From Pseudogymnoascus destructans (lineage: Eukaryota; Ascomycota; Leotiomycetes; Thelebolales; Thelebolaceae): a DNA stretch of 64,000 nucleotides. The position numbers and the translations under genes were made by a program. Under the pieces are notes generated by a model. The model was not told where the DNA came from. It worked only from the letters and a program-made list of their open reading frames with translations, and ran no database searches. The stretch is taken from the NCBI RefSeq assembly GCF_001641265.1, contig NW_020167523.1, positions 248,001 to 312,000 of the forward strand. The letters are read 5' to 3'. Each line of letters opens with the position of its first letter. The stretch's first letter is position 1. This document shows, in pieces, positions 41,826 to 52,913 of this stretch.

Positions 41826-42098
41826 GTGTATTAGGTGGCGAGCCTGGCATCGATTGGAAATAGTTGGAGGAGAAAGTTGGATCAAGCTACATAGACCACA
41901 AGTACATACATAATCTTCACCACCCTGTCCTCAACAGCAAACTTAACATCCTACGAAAGTCAAAGATAGCATCGTTTACTCCAGCTTAAATTACCCAGTG
42001 TACGTATACATAACACCTCCGTCGCCATTCCCATCACATAACCCCGACCCATTCTACTCGCCCAACCTTCCTGACCACCCCCTCCCGTCTACAGCACC

Positions 42099-43326
42099 CT
42101 ACTCGTCGAACACCTCCTCCACCCGCGGCGTAAAGTTTCGATTTACAGGTGTCGCCGTCGACATCTGCGGTGCGGACGACGAGGTGGTTGTTGCGGAAGC
42201 TGCGGGAGGTTGGCCGGGGACTTGTAGTGGTCTTGCCGAGATGCCAGAGGAGGTGGCGGCTTTGCTGGACTTCTTCTTGGACTTCTTCTTCTCCTATACA
42301 CCGTGTTAGTATTGTCATCTCATGTGAGCAAGGGGATTAGGGAGACGAACCTCTTGCCATCCCCACACGGGCCTGAAGCTGTCACAGAATCCAACATCCT
42401 CGAAGAGGTTAGGGTACAGCCAGAGTCCCGGCGGCACCACAAAGTACGTAAGACCGAAGAGAATAAGACGGAAGATGCTCATAGCGAAGAAAAGACCAAT
42501 CAACCCAAGCATACCCATACTGAGATACCACACCCCCAAGCGCATCTTCATGGGCCAAAGCGGGAACATGACGATGGCAAACACAATCGCCAGCGCACCA
42601 GCAGCATACAGCTTCGTCATGACCTGCGACCCCTCGTACAGCCACACAAAGTGCAGCTCCTCACGACACTCCTGCTGCTGCTCGATCTTCACCGTCCACA
42701 GCCCCTTGACGCGCTTGCCCTTGGCAACTGGGCCATGGTCGTGACCCTCATGCGGGTCGATCTTGGTGACGCGCAGAGCGAGGAGAGAGAGTGGGAGAAG
42801 CTTGAATACGTTTTCGAGGGAGGGACGGTCGGTGATGGGAGGTAGGAGGGCGTTCTTGGCGCGGGCCTTCTCGTAGACCGGGCTTTGGAGGGCGCGAAGG
42901 GCGCGCTTGACTTGGGTGGTGTTAGTGGTGGTTAGGGGGTTGGAGTGGGTGAATGAACGGCTTACCCTTGAACATATCCTTGCGCTGGCCATTCAGAATA
43001 CACGTCCGCGGTTTCAAGTCCTGGCTCCTGAGGAAATTGGCGACGGCGATAGCAGCTGGGTTAGGCGGGCCAGGAGTAATCGGCTGTGGTTGCCCTTGGG
43101 GGGGAAGTTGGCCTCCGCCTCCGCCCTGCTGCTGCTGCATCTGCTGCTGCTGCTGCATCTGCTGTGCCCTCTCTTGCTGCTGCTTCTTGAGCATCTCTAT
43201 GAATTCGGGGACAGAGACGCCCTGCTTCGCGGCGTCGGCGGCGAGCTGGCGCTGCATCATCTGGATCTGCTCTGGGGTTGGTTGTTGCCCCGGCTGCATG
43301 GGGGGAGGGCCGCCTGGACTCGCCAT
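42099..43326 (-). CDS. SEC62: Sec62, ER protein translocation subunit
   Basis: Three exons, 42966-43326, 42351-42910 and 42099-42293, join to 1,116 nt, 371 residues. The N-terminus is Pro/Gln-rich (QQQERAQQMQQQQQMQQQQ at about 50-68). The conserved cytosolic domain follows (AIAVANFLRSQDLKPRTCILNGQRKDMFK ... VKRALRALQSPVY). The two-helix membrane hairpin is LYAAGALAIVFAIVMFPLW and LGVWYLSMGMLGLIGLFFAM, with FRLILFGLTYF after it. The C-terminus starts with a Lys-rich stretch (EEKKKSKKKSSKA). Sec62 works with Sec63 and Sec61 in post-translational import into the ER. Introns of 55 and 57 nt contain CTAAC. The gene converges on the rhodanese gene. Confidence 0.92.
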
Positions 43327-43758
43327 TTTGGATGTGCGGGGTTGTCGTGGAGCTATAGGAGAGAGAAGGATACGAAGGTATCTGTATGTACCTGTGGTGA
43401 TGTTGTTATCCAGTGGTGTTGTCGTGAGCGTTTGGCTGGTTGTGAGCTGGGATCGCGCTTTGGGGAATCATCATATCTGTCACTAATCGTGACTGGCGGG
43501 ACATGCCGCAAGCGCAAGGCTGACAAGCCTCGCCGTGCGACCATGCGAGAGTTAGAGCGAGCGTATGTCATCAGTCCCCATCTCGGCCAGCCCGGCATCA
43601 ATTGATCAAGTGGCATCAACACATCAATCGTTGGCGATTTATACAATGAGCTTCTTCTACTTCTAGTTGTTATATATTTCAAATACCTAATTTTGCTCCA
43701 AATCTGATGTCTCGTTCCCTTCTCTTTTCAGGTTTGGGGTTGAGCGCGAACTATCCTA

Positions 43759-45655
43759 ATGTCGTCTGACGACTATGCGCCTGGAAACGATGCGGTCCTT
43801 TCTGTCGACGAGGCGCGCGTACAACTCTCTCAACGAGATCTCTCTCTTTCAATTCCTATTAATTTTATGACCGTTCCGGGGGTCTCTCTCACCGCAGCAT
43901 GTTTGGGGAATCGAGTGATTGGTGAGGGCGAGTTGGCACGATGTTTCTCAAATCTCCTGTCGGTGGGATTCCGTCGCTTTGAGCTTGACCTGTAAGTTTC
44001 CAATTGTTGCAGATAAGGGTCTTCACTAATTGTGATTTAGATACTGGGATGCTGGACGGAGTTTGTGGAGTTTCTGTCCTGTCGAAATGAAGCAAATGCC
44101 TGGAGACGACAACGGCAGCTCTTCCTTGTCGCAAAGTGGCACGCCGCCTGCAACCACAACGAATCAAGGCAGCCTATCATTTCCAGCCGCTGTGGCAACT
44201 TCGATTCAAGAAAAAGGTACCAATGACGCTTTGCCAGTCTCAGGAACATCAGAACGTATATCCGTGTCCCCGGCGCCAACGCCATCAAGTGAGCCGATGC
44301 ACGCGGAAGGACACTACAAATGCTCGCCCGCGGCGACTCTGGAGATGTTTGGACACCAATTGCACAGCTATCTTGTAGATACACAGAACACATTGGAGGC
44401 ACAACTCTCATATTATGTATTTAACATCCACGCCGCGGCATCACGCACATCACCCTATTCACCGGCGCAGGCTCCTACTAATCTTCCTGTTGGCGGGGAA
44501 CTCATCGGGCGTATGCTGAGCAGCAATCTCTCATCGTACATATACACTCCCATCCACCTCTCCAACAACCGAGCCAACCTGAACTCGTCGTGGTACACTG
44601 TCCCCGAACGTTACCGGCCAGTCACGGACTATTATTCCGTCGAAATAGACGACAACGGCGTTTGGTCCACCGACGATGGTTGGCCCTCGGAGTCCTTCAT
44701 CGAGTTCTCCAGCCTAAAACGCGTCCTCTTCCAATTCGGCACCATCGACCCCCAAATGCAAGGCGCCGACTATACTGCCGACGCCTCCATCCTCTTCCCC
44801 TCCGGTTATATCACCCAACCCCAACCCTCCGCCTCCCTCAACTCCACCTCCCACCTCACCAGCGACTGCTACCTGCACCCCTTCCCCGCTGTGCCCTCCA
44901 ACACCAACTCCTCCTGGGCAACCTACGCCCTCACCACCCCCCCCACAAACACAACCCTCACCTCCCTAACAACCTGCGGCATCTCCCCCCACCTCAACAC
45001 CACCCTCACCGCCCCCGCCTTCACCTCCCCCCTCCCCTACCGCTCCTTCGCCCTCTCAACCCACTGGCCATGGGCCCCCTCCGAACCAACAAACTACTCC
45101 TCCACCCTCTCCGCCGCCAACGCCGCCCTCATGCGCTGCGCCATCGCCTCCCCGTCCGGCGCCTGGTCCGTAACCTCCTGCGCCGATAGACACTACGTCG
45201 CCTGCCGCTCTACCCCCTTCAGCTGGTCCATTTCCGACCACGCGGTTGCTTTCCCCTACGCCCCCTCCGCGTGTCCCCACGGCACCACTTTCGTGGCCCC
45301 GGCGTCCGCGCTTGAGAACGCGTACCTGGCGCAGGCGCAACGGGATACCCAGCGCGATTACGACAACCAGGGGGTATTCGTCGCGTTCAACAGCGCGCAA
45401 GTGGATGGGTGCTGGGTTATTGGTGGGGCGGATGCGGTGTGTCCGTATGATCGCGTGACGCTGCTTTCGTTCGCGAGGGCGAGGGAGATTGTGGTGCCGA
45501 CTGTGGCGGCGGTTATTATTCTGGTGATCAGTGCGTTGACGGTGTTTAGTAAGGTGGCGGGGAATCGGAGGGGGGGGAGGGGGAGGAGGGGGAGGGAGAG
45601 GGAGAAGGGAGGGAGAGCGGCGAATGGGTTTGTTTATGAGGGGGTGCCTTTGTAG
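43759..45655 (+). CDS. MTC6: Mtc6 homolog (maintenance of telomere capping protein 6), membrane glycoprotein
   Basis: Two exons, 43759-43991 and 44041-45655, give 615 residues. The N-terminal block LSQRDLSLSIPINFMTVPGVSLTAACLGN and VGFRRFELDLYWDAGRSLWSFCPV is characteristic of Mtc6. The middle is Ser/Thr/Asn-rich with many N-glycosylation sites. A cysteine-containing lectin-like region (CAIASPSGAWSVTSCADRHYVACR) follows. A single membrane segment lies near residue 570 (IVVPTVAAVIILVISALTVF), and a short Arg/Gly-rich cytosolic tail closes the protein. The yeast name comes from a genetic screen; the molecular role is poorly known. The 49-nt intron uses GTAAGT..TTTAG. Codons from about 44,800 to 45,300 are strongly C-rich at third positions. 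Confidence 0.87.
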
Positions 45656-46021
45656 GTAGGGGTTGGAGGGGGAAAAGGGGGAAGGGGGTGTTTTTGTTTT
45701 TTTAAGGAGTATTTTTGTTTTAAGAGGGTATGGGGAAGGCGTTCAGGTGCTGGAAGGGGGTATGGTCTTTGCATTTTACGGCTGGGATGGGTCTTTTGAT
45801 GGCAGCTGAGGGAGAAATGTGGAGGGAGCAGGGAGCAGGGAGGAGCAGGGAAAGGGGTGAACAGTGGTTCACAGTAATACAGTACAACAATGCGACTTTC
45901 GTATTCGGATCCCCAGTGTGAGGTGGTGATTGATTGGCGGCGGCCCCTTGCATGGCTTATTTTGCATCTCACGAGCATGAGAAATGCTGCTTACATAAGC
46001 CATTTCTCCAATTGTAACTTA
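45656..46021. other. 3' flank of MTC6 up to the transposon block
   Basis: No gene. It starts with G- and T-rich runs (probable 3' untranslated region) and ends at the TA that marks the pogo insertion (46020-46021). Confidence 0.5.
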
Positions 46022-46268
46022 ACGTACTTGATAAGTAAGCGGTCCATACAAGTAGGCGGTCCACACCCCACCAAAACCACCACTTTACAGACCAATCTAT
46101 AACATATTACATTATAGCGAACCCCTGCAGCTTTCATCTTAACTATATGACATTATATACGCGAGGCCCGAATGATTGGCTGTCAATTGGCGTAATTCGG
46201 GATTGGCTGCTATATTTCCATAGTGCTACTTGGTTTAAGGGTCTAATGAGTTCGTCACCTGCTATTCG

Positions 46269-47415
46269 GTGTGTGCACTGCCGTTTATACCAGGACCCGT
46301 CGCTCTTCGTACTAATCGGCTAGGTCGCCGCTATACTACTTGCACTTTATGCTCTACCCGCCGGTCCTCTCGGTCTACGCTCCGCACCCAGGAGAGGGCT
46401 ACTGCTGAGGCTACTGCCATACAACCTCTTACGGACACTGATCTATCTGAAAGGCGCCGCCGCGGTCATCCGCCACGGCAGTTACCTACCCCTATCCCCC
46501 TAGTACCTCGCCCTATCGAACCTCTTACCATTACTGAACCTCTTACAGTCTCCCCTAAGCCGCCTGCGTTCCTCTCACGCTTCGTCCTTAGCCCTTCGCA
46601 CAACCTTGGCCGGCTCGACTATGAATGTGAATACTGTGCTACGCTACACTGGGTTGAGGAGGCTACTCAGAGCGGGCAGTATGAGAGCTGCTGGTGATGT
46701 TGACCTTCCGCCTTTACGGAGACCTCCAGTATATTTACGGAAGCTGTTTACGGACCAAAACCCATTAGGGAGGGCCTTCCGTAAAGAGATACGGGAGTAT
46801 AACAACACCCTGGCTTTTACTTCTGTAGCTATACTCGCGACTCATGCATCCAGCAGAAGGTTGGAATACAGAGCTTTCAAATTCATGGCGAGCTATTTCA
46901 TTACCAGGGCCCGTTACAGCCTACTACCCAGGAAACGCCTGCCTTTGCTCAGCTCTTCTTTTACGACCCCTCTTATGCTACGGAGGCACGGCGACTGCAG
47001 CATCCGCAGCTTGATGGTATTATTCTTATGCAGTTATTACAGCTACTTACAGACCATAATCCGTTCATTGCTATCTATAAGACTGCGCAGGAGCAGCTTA
47101 CGGCTACTACAGATAGTAACAGCCCCTTCCGTGTTATCCTCAACCCGCAAATGCGCCAAATAGTAGAGAGTGGCGCTGATAAGCATCGAGAGAACCTGCC
47201 TACGAGTGATGAGATTGCAGCTATTATTCCGGATGAGCTTGGCACTTCTGGGCCGCGGGACTTAGTTCTCGCCTTCCATAACCCAAGTCCTGGTAGGCGC
47301 TATCTATCAAAGGTTCATGTAACGCACGCGTCATATATGCCACTTCATTACGTGCTTCTATTTGTCTTTGGGGAGTATGGGTGGCATTGGGGTCTTACTT
47401 TACGGGATAACAATG
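46269..47415 (+). pseudogene. Helitron helicase-like (Rep) N-terminal fragment
   Basis: Frame-shifted pieces give YECEYCATLHWVEEA, DVDLPPLRRPPVYLRKLFT, FRKEIREYNNTLAFTSV, FFYDPSYATEARRLQHPQLDGIIL and then an open stretch from 47028 with NPFIAIYKTAQEQL, VILNPQMRQIVESGADKH and MPLHYVLLFVFGEYGWHWGL. These are the conserved blocks of the Helitron_like_N region. The Rep catalytic HUH motif and the Pif1 helicase are absent, since the fragment is cut at 47415 by an R LTR. At least two frameshifts (near 46690 and 46860) show it is dead. Confidence 0.8.
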
Positions 47416-48657
47416 TGTCATACTGACATTCGTTGCACTCAGTTTGCTATCAAACTCAAGAGCAAACTTGAAAATCTCCTCCTCAAACCTACAAGTCACT
47501 ATACATATTTTGTCTTATCACACCAACAACAAGAGCAATACTACTCAACGATTGCTACAACCATCTATGATTCATTACACGTCATCGCTCCTTAGTTACT
47601 GAGCCTATATTACCACATAGCATATCTCTACAACCCTCTATGATTCATTACATGACATCACTCATACTACCACATGACATATCTCTACCAACTAGAGGCC
47701 TAGGAGCATGAACGATAGCTCTAAAAGCTCCTACGAATGATTCATTACATGTCATCGCTCTTTAGTTACCCACAAGATTGGTTAAGTTATGACATAATTT
47801 GTCTATGACATAATTTGTCTATGACATAATTTGTCTATAGGGGTACTCTGACCTTGGACCTCCTTTTACTTCCTATAGGCTACGAACCTAAGAGATGGTT
47901 CTATGGGATTCTCTTACGTCGACTACAGTTACCAAGCCTGGTAAGTCATGGAAACTCTTGGAAAATGAGAGAACTACACTCCTTTAGCATAAATAGGATT
48001 GCCCTTTCCTTAAGAAAGGGCAAGCAGACAATACAGTAAATCGACTATCACATACTTCCACTGTAAGGACACAGGGAATACGGCTCTCCGTAGGTGCATA
48101 TGGGAGTGCGAGTCGGAGGTGATGCTGTATTCTATCCTATAGGTCTACTACGAAGGATACAAAAAAGATGAAAGGGGAGCTTATAGCTTCCTACCCCTTA
48201 TGTACCTAAATGGGGTCCGACTCGGCTAGGCCTTAGCGTACCGGTAGATCCACTCCCGTCTGCCGCCCGAATCGACCCCGACCCTAGAACATCTATGCTG
48301 CTATACTACTATGTCGCCTATTCCGCGTTGTCTTACGGGTCCGAGGGTACCCCGTGTAAGGAGGCATCCTTACATCCACGTCTTTTCCAAGCTTCCAAGC
48401 ATTCATCTTGTTTGTTACTCCTTGTTTCTGAAAAGTCAGTGAGGTGTTAACCTCTGACTTACCCCTGAGTTCCCAGACTCAACATTTGTTGCAACTTGTC
48501 TGAACCACTTCACTACATCACACACCTGATTGCTGCGTTGTGGAATAGTCTAAGCTACGACCCTTTGGCTCTGTTTTCTAAGACAGTGTGTTGTCTTAGT
48601 AAATTCATCCCTTCCTTGGGTGGCTAGATTCTCACATCTGGTGCACCCACCATTACA
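47416..48657 (+). repeat. R-type LTR, full-length copy interrupted by a smaller LTR
   Basis: It starts TGTCATACTGACATTCG and ends GCACCCACCATTACA, so TG..CA. Without the inserted 48062-48374 LTR and one target copy it is about 924 bp. It contains three minisatellite units (47788-47835) and the 61-codon frame at 47854-48039. R copies have no recognised internal domain in this window, so the parent element is unknown. Confidence 0.75.
48062..48374 (+). repeat. solo LTR (TGTAAGGA family) inside R, with target duplication
   Basis: The 313-bp block starts TGTAAGGACACAGGG and ends GGCATCCTTACA. It is flanked by TCCAC on both sides (48057-48061 and 48375-48379). The empty site is visible in the other R copy near 33680 (ATACTTCCACATCTTTTCC). 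Confidence 0.92.
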
Positions 48658-48764
48658 CATCCGACTCGGTTCCGACTCGGTTAGGCCACCCAAATGATCA
48701 CACGTGACCCCGCGGCTACCCGTAGCCTACTCCCTAGAATGAGAGACGAGAAGGCATCCTTACA
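48658..48764 (+). repeat. 3' part of a TGTAAGGA-family LTR at an inversion junction
   Basis: It matches about the last 107 bases of the 8247-8503 LTR (CATCCGACTC ... GGCATCCTTACA). It sits between a plus-oriented R copy and a minus-oriented R copy, which begins next to the same target position (AAGACGTGGAAG). This suggests a fold-back rearrangement involving the LTR. Confidence 0.7.
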
Positions 48765-49218
48765 AAGACGTGGAAGTGTGTGATAGTCGATTTACTGTAT
48801 TGTCTGCTTGCCCTTTCTTAAGGAAAGGGCAATCCTATTTATGCTAAAGGAGTGTAGTTCTCTCATTTTCCAAGACTTTCCATGACTAACCAGGCTTGGT
48901 AACTGTAGTCGATGTAAGAGAATCCCATAGAACCATCTCTTAGGTTCGTAGCCTATAGGAAGTAAAAGGAGGTCCAAGGTCAGAGTACCCCTATAGACAA
49001 ATTATGTCATAACTTAACCAATCTTGTAGGTAACTAAGGAGCGATGACGTGTAATGAATCATAGACAGTTGTAGAAGCTTTTGGAGCTATCGTTCATGTT
49101 CCTAGGCCTCTAGTTGATAGAGATATGTCATGTGTAGTAGCCCAGTAACTAAGGAGTGATGTCATGTAATGAATCATAGAGGGTTGTAGAGATATGCTAT
49201 GTGGTCATATCGGCCCAG
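48765..49218 (-). repeat. R-type LTR copy A, first part (reverse)
   Basis: Reverse-complement R sequence begins inside the repeat and contains the 61-codon frame (48977-48792) and one minisatellite unit. It is interrupted at CCCAG (49214-49218) by a second R copy and resumes after 50154. Confidence 0.8.
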
Positions 49219-50154
49219 TGTAATGGTGGGTGCACCAGATATGAGAATCTAGCCACCCAAGGAAGGGATGAATTTACTAAGACAACACACTGTCTTAGGA
49301 AACAGAGCCAAAGGGTTGTAGCTTAGACTATTCCACAACGCAGCAATCAGGTGTATGATGTGGTGAAGTGGTTTAGACAAGTTGCAACAAATGTTGAGTC
49401 TGAGAACTCAGGGGTAAGTCAGAGGTTAGCACCTCACTGACTTTTCAAAAACAGAGAATAACAAGATCAATGCTTGGAAGCTTGGAAAAGACGTGGAAGT
49501 ATGTGCTAGTCGATTTACTGTATTGCCTGCTTGCCCTTTCTTAAGGAAAGGGCAATCCTATTTATGCCAAAGGAGTGTAGTTCTCTCATTTTCCATGACT
49601 TTCCATGACTAACCAGGCTTGGTAAATGTATTAGAAATCAAGTGCGACCCACAACTAGCTTGCTAATCATGTAGTGAACGTAAGAGAATCCCATAGAACC
49701 ATCTCTTGGGTTCCTAGCCTATAGGAAGTGAAAAGGAGGTCCAAGGTCAGAGTACCTATAGATAAATTATGTCATAACTTAACCAATCTTGTGGGTAACT
49801 AAGGAGCGATGACGTGTAATGAATCATAGAGGGTTGTAGAAGCTTCTAGAGCTATCGTTCATGTTCCTAGGCCTCTAGTTGGTAGATATATGCCATGTGG
49901 TAGTATTGGCCCACCCCCTTAAGGAGGAGATTTTCTTAATAACTTGTTCAATGAGTGTTCAAATGATATGCCGTGATGTATGTAGCATAAACAGATGTAG
50001 TAGAAGAGTTTGCAGCAATCGTTGAGTAGTATTGCTTCTGTTGTTGGTGTGATAAGCCAAGATATGTATGGTGACTTGTAGGTTTGAGGAGGAGATTTCT
50101 AAGTTTGCTCTTGAGTTTGATAGCAAACTGAGTGCAACAAATGTCAGTATGACA
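49219..50154 (-). repeat. R-type LTR copy B, complete, nested inside copy A
   Basis: The 936-bp block reads TGTAATGGTGGG ... GTCAGTATGACA. It is flanked by CCCAG at 49214-49218 and 50155-50159. This exact duplication shows that R behaves as an LTR of a retroelement and fixes its ends. The 61-codon frame is disrupted in this copy. Confidence 0.88.
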
Positions 50155-50342
50155 CCCAGTAACTAAGGAGCGATGATGTGTAATGAATCATAGATGGTTG
50201 TAGCAATCGTTGAGTAGTATTGCTCTTGTTGTTGGTGTGATAAGCCAAAATATGTATAGTGACTTGTAGGTTTGAGGAGGAGATTTCTAAGTTTGCTCTT
50301 GAGTTTGATAGTAAACTGAGTGCAATGAATGTCAGTATGACA
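50155..50342 (-). repeat. R-type LTR copy A, terminal part (reverse)
   Basis: It continues copy A after the nested copy B and ends GTCAGTATGACA at 50342, where pogo transposase codons begin. Confidence 0.8.
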
Positions 50343-50660
50343 CGTACTGGTCCGTTTTTGAAGCAATAAGTTGGCCATATCTCGAATTGAAGCCATACGA
50401 ACTGGTAACCCTCGCTCATCCATAGATAAGATCCTATTAACAAGTGTTAATTCCTCTGTATCTGTAAGTTTAAGGTTTGCGGACCGTATTTCTCGTTGCG
50501 GAACGCGTCCTTGGAGACGCGCCCGTAAAGTTGTATGAGAGACCTCGTACGTGTCCGCTGCGCCCCCTATACTAGTAAAATAGCCTGATTTGTATGATTT
50601 GACCGCAAGGGCCATTCGCCCTTCTTTAGATAGTGATTGGATATCAATTGGTTGAGACAT
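50343..50660 (-). pseudogene. pogo-type transposase N-terminus (fourth family), cut by an R LTR
   Basis: From ATG at 50660: MSQPIDIQSLSKEGRMALAV, an HTH region (TYEVSHTTLRARLQGRVPQ) and the start of the CENP-B-like domain (EELTLVNRILSMDERGLPV, IRDMANLLLQKR). This matches the layout of the copy 1 protein (HRKLRHRLQGIPSRR, ESVLVQYILDL). The sequence is cut after about 106 codons by the R LTR end at 50342. The catalytic part is absent. Confidence 0.8.
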
Positions 50661-51107
50661 GACTAGTAAAGTGGTCTGTAAAGTGGTGGTTTTGGTGGGG
50701 TGTGGACCGCCTACTTGTATGGACCGCTTACTTATCAAGTACGTTAACTTAATCTACCTAAGTTTAACTTGCAAGTTAGAGTAAACAACCCCTCTACGAA
50801 AATCAAATTTAATTTAATTATATTTCACCCCATCCAGCCAATCACAGCCCTGTATTTTCACTCTTCGCTGCTGAAAAAGTAAATAATAAAGTAGAACCAG
50901 AGCAACCGCCTTTTCACTTTTTTGCGGCCCGTTGTACCCTGGTCCCCCTTTAACAGATTGCCCCATCTCTCGCTACTCAACCTCACTTCTTCTTCCTTCT
51001 CTGTTTCCTCTCCTTCTCTTTTTATCTCCATACATAAACGCCACAATCCCGCAGCTTCATTCTCTCACGCCGAGTCTGGAGAGGAGAGATTGACCATAAC
51101 CCTCGAT

Positions 51108-52913
51108 ATGGCGACCATCCAGGACCTCAACAACGCGACTGCATTCGCCTCCCCCGTCGCCGACGCCAACTTCGCCTCGTTCGTCGAGAACCCCTTCGTC
51201 GACAACATCATCCAGACCCTCGGCAGCTTGTCAGGATGGCACATGGCCTTGACCATCTTCCTGGGCCTCGTCGTCTATGATCAGGGTACGCTTCTACCAC
51301 CCGCGAAGCAAGGGAGAACCTAATGGCTAACGATATAACAGTCAGCTACATTTCCAAGAAGGGATCCATTGTCGGCCCCGCCTTCAAGATCCCATTCATG
51401 GGCCCCTTCCTCCAGTCCGTGAACCCCAAGTTTGAGGAGTACGCGGCCAAGTGGGCAAGCGGCGAGCTCAGCTGCGTCTCCGTCTTCCACAAGTAAGTCA
51501 CAAGCAGCACTCTACAGCATCAATTGGCACACGATCTAACAGCAAGCCCCCAGGTTCGTCGTCATCGCCTCCACCCGCGACATGTCCCGCAAGATCTTCA
51601 ACTCCCCCCAGTACGCGAAGCCCTGCGTCGTTGACGCCGCTCATAAGCTCCTCGGCCACGACAACTGGGTCTTCCTCGACGGCAAAGCGCACGTCGACTT
51701 CCGCAAGGGTCTCAACGGCCTCTTCACCCGCTCCGCGCTCGACATCTACCTCCCCGGCCAAGAAGACGTCTACAACGAGTACTTCAAGAAGATGGTCCAA
51801 GTGACCGCCGACGCCGGCGGCAAGCCCGTCCCCTTCATGGCCAACTTCCGCGAGGTCACCTGCGCCGTCGCCCTCCGCACCTTCTGCGGAACCTACATCA
51901 CCGACGAGGGCGTCAAGAAGATCGCCGACGACTACTTCCACATCACCGAAGCCCTCGAGCTCGTCAACTTCCCCATCATCATCCCCTTCACCCGCACCTG
52001 GTACGGTAAGCGCGCCGCTGACCTCGTCCTCGCCGAATTCTCCCGCTGCGCCGCCAAGTCCAAAGCCCGCATGGCCGCCGGCGCTCCCGCAAACTGCATC
52101 ATGGACCAGTGGGTGAAGACCATCCTTGATTCCGCAGCCTACACCGACCGTCTCAACTCCGGCGCCTCCATGGAGGGAATCACCAAGCCCGCTCCCCTCC
52201 TGCGCATGTTCTCCGACTACGAAATCGCACAAACGGTCTTCACCTTCCTCTTCGCATCCCAGGACGCTACCTCCAGCGCCGTCACCTACCTCTTCCAAAC
52301 CATGGCCCAGCGCCCCGATGTCCTCGACCGTGTTCGCGCTGAGAACCTCCAGGTCCGCGGCGGCGACCGCGACAAGCGCGTCACAATGGACGATCTCGAT
52401 GAAATGACCTATACCCGCGCCGTAGTCCGCGAACTCCTCCGCTACCGCCCCCCAGTGATCATGGTCCCCTACCTCGTCAAGAAAGCCTTCCCCATCACCC
52501 CCGAGTACACGGTCCCCAAGGGCGCAATGGTAATCCCGACCACCTACCCCTCTCTGCGCGACCCTGAAGTCTACCCGAACCCCGACACCTTCGAGCCGGA
52601 GCGCTGGATCTCGGGCGATGCGGAGACGAAGGGGGCGAAGAACTTCTTGGTCTTTGGGACGGGGGCGCATTATTGTCTGGGACAGGTTTATGTGCAGAGG
52701 AATTTGGCGCTGTTGGTGGGGAAGGCGAGTATGAGTTTGGATTGGGTGCATCATGCTACGCCATTGTCGGAGGAGATTAAGGTTTTTGCTACGATATTCC
52801 CGAAGGTGAGTCGCTGTCCCCCCCGCAAAGTTTTGGATGTGTATACTGACTACGAACAGGATGATTGCCCATTGACATTCACCGATCGCCCAGAGTCAGC
52901 GAATGGGTTGTAA
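51108..52913 (+). CDS. ERG5: C-22 sterol desaturase (ERG5, CYP61)
   Basis: Four exons, 51108-51285, 51342-51492, 51554-52805 and 52860-52913, join to 1,635 nt, 544 residues. The N-terminal membrane anchor is WHMALTIFLGLVVY. P450 landmarks are the I-helix region FLFASQDATSSAVTYLFQ, the ExxR motif in RELLRYRP, PERW and the heme-binding loop FGTGAHYCLGQ with ligand Cys near 483. The ending SEEIKVFATIFPKDDCPLTF is typical of CYP61, not CYP51. The enzyme introduces the C-22 double bond in the ergosterol side chain at the ER. Introns are 56, 61 and 54 nt. The gene lies 364 bp from the end of the pogo-derived block and looks intact. Confidence 0.94.

Larger units (their letters stand above)
46022..50744 (-). 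mobile_element. pogo-type element, fourth family, filled by later insertions
   Basis: Identical 73-bp inverted ends (46022-46094 and 50672-50744, starting ACGTACTTGATAAGTAAGCG) are flanked by TA at 46020-46021 and 50745-50746. Each end holds two direct copies of an AGGCGGTCCA-type motif. The transposase N-terminus lies at the right end. The middle is replaced by a Helitron fragment and several R LTRs. It is read here as one element because ends and TA sites match. Two separate elements with lost partners remain possible. Confidence 0.6.

Noticed and set aside
46269..47415. Possible host gene from the long open frames near 46.3-47.4 kb
   Set aside because: The residues match conserved Helitron N-terminal blocks and the frame shifts at least twice, so it is a mobile-element relic.
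51498..52754. 418-codon minus-strand frame across ERG5
   Set aside because: It is a shadow of the P450 gene caused by strong third-position C bias; the residues are low-complexity Gly/Val/Glu/Asp.
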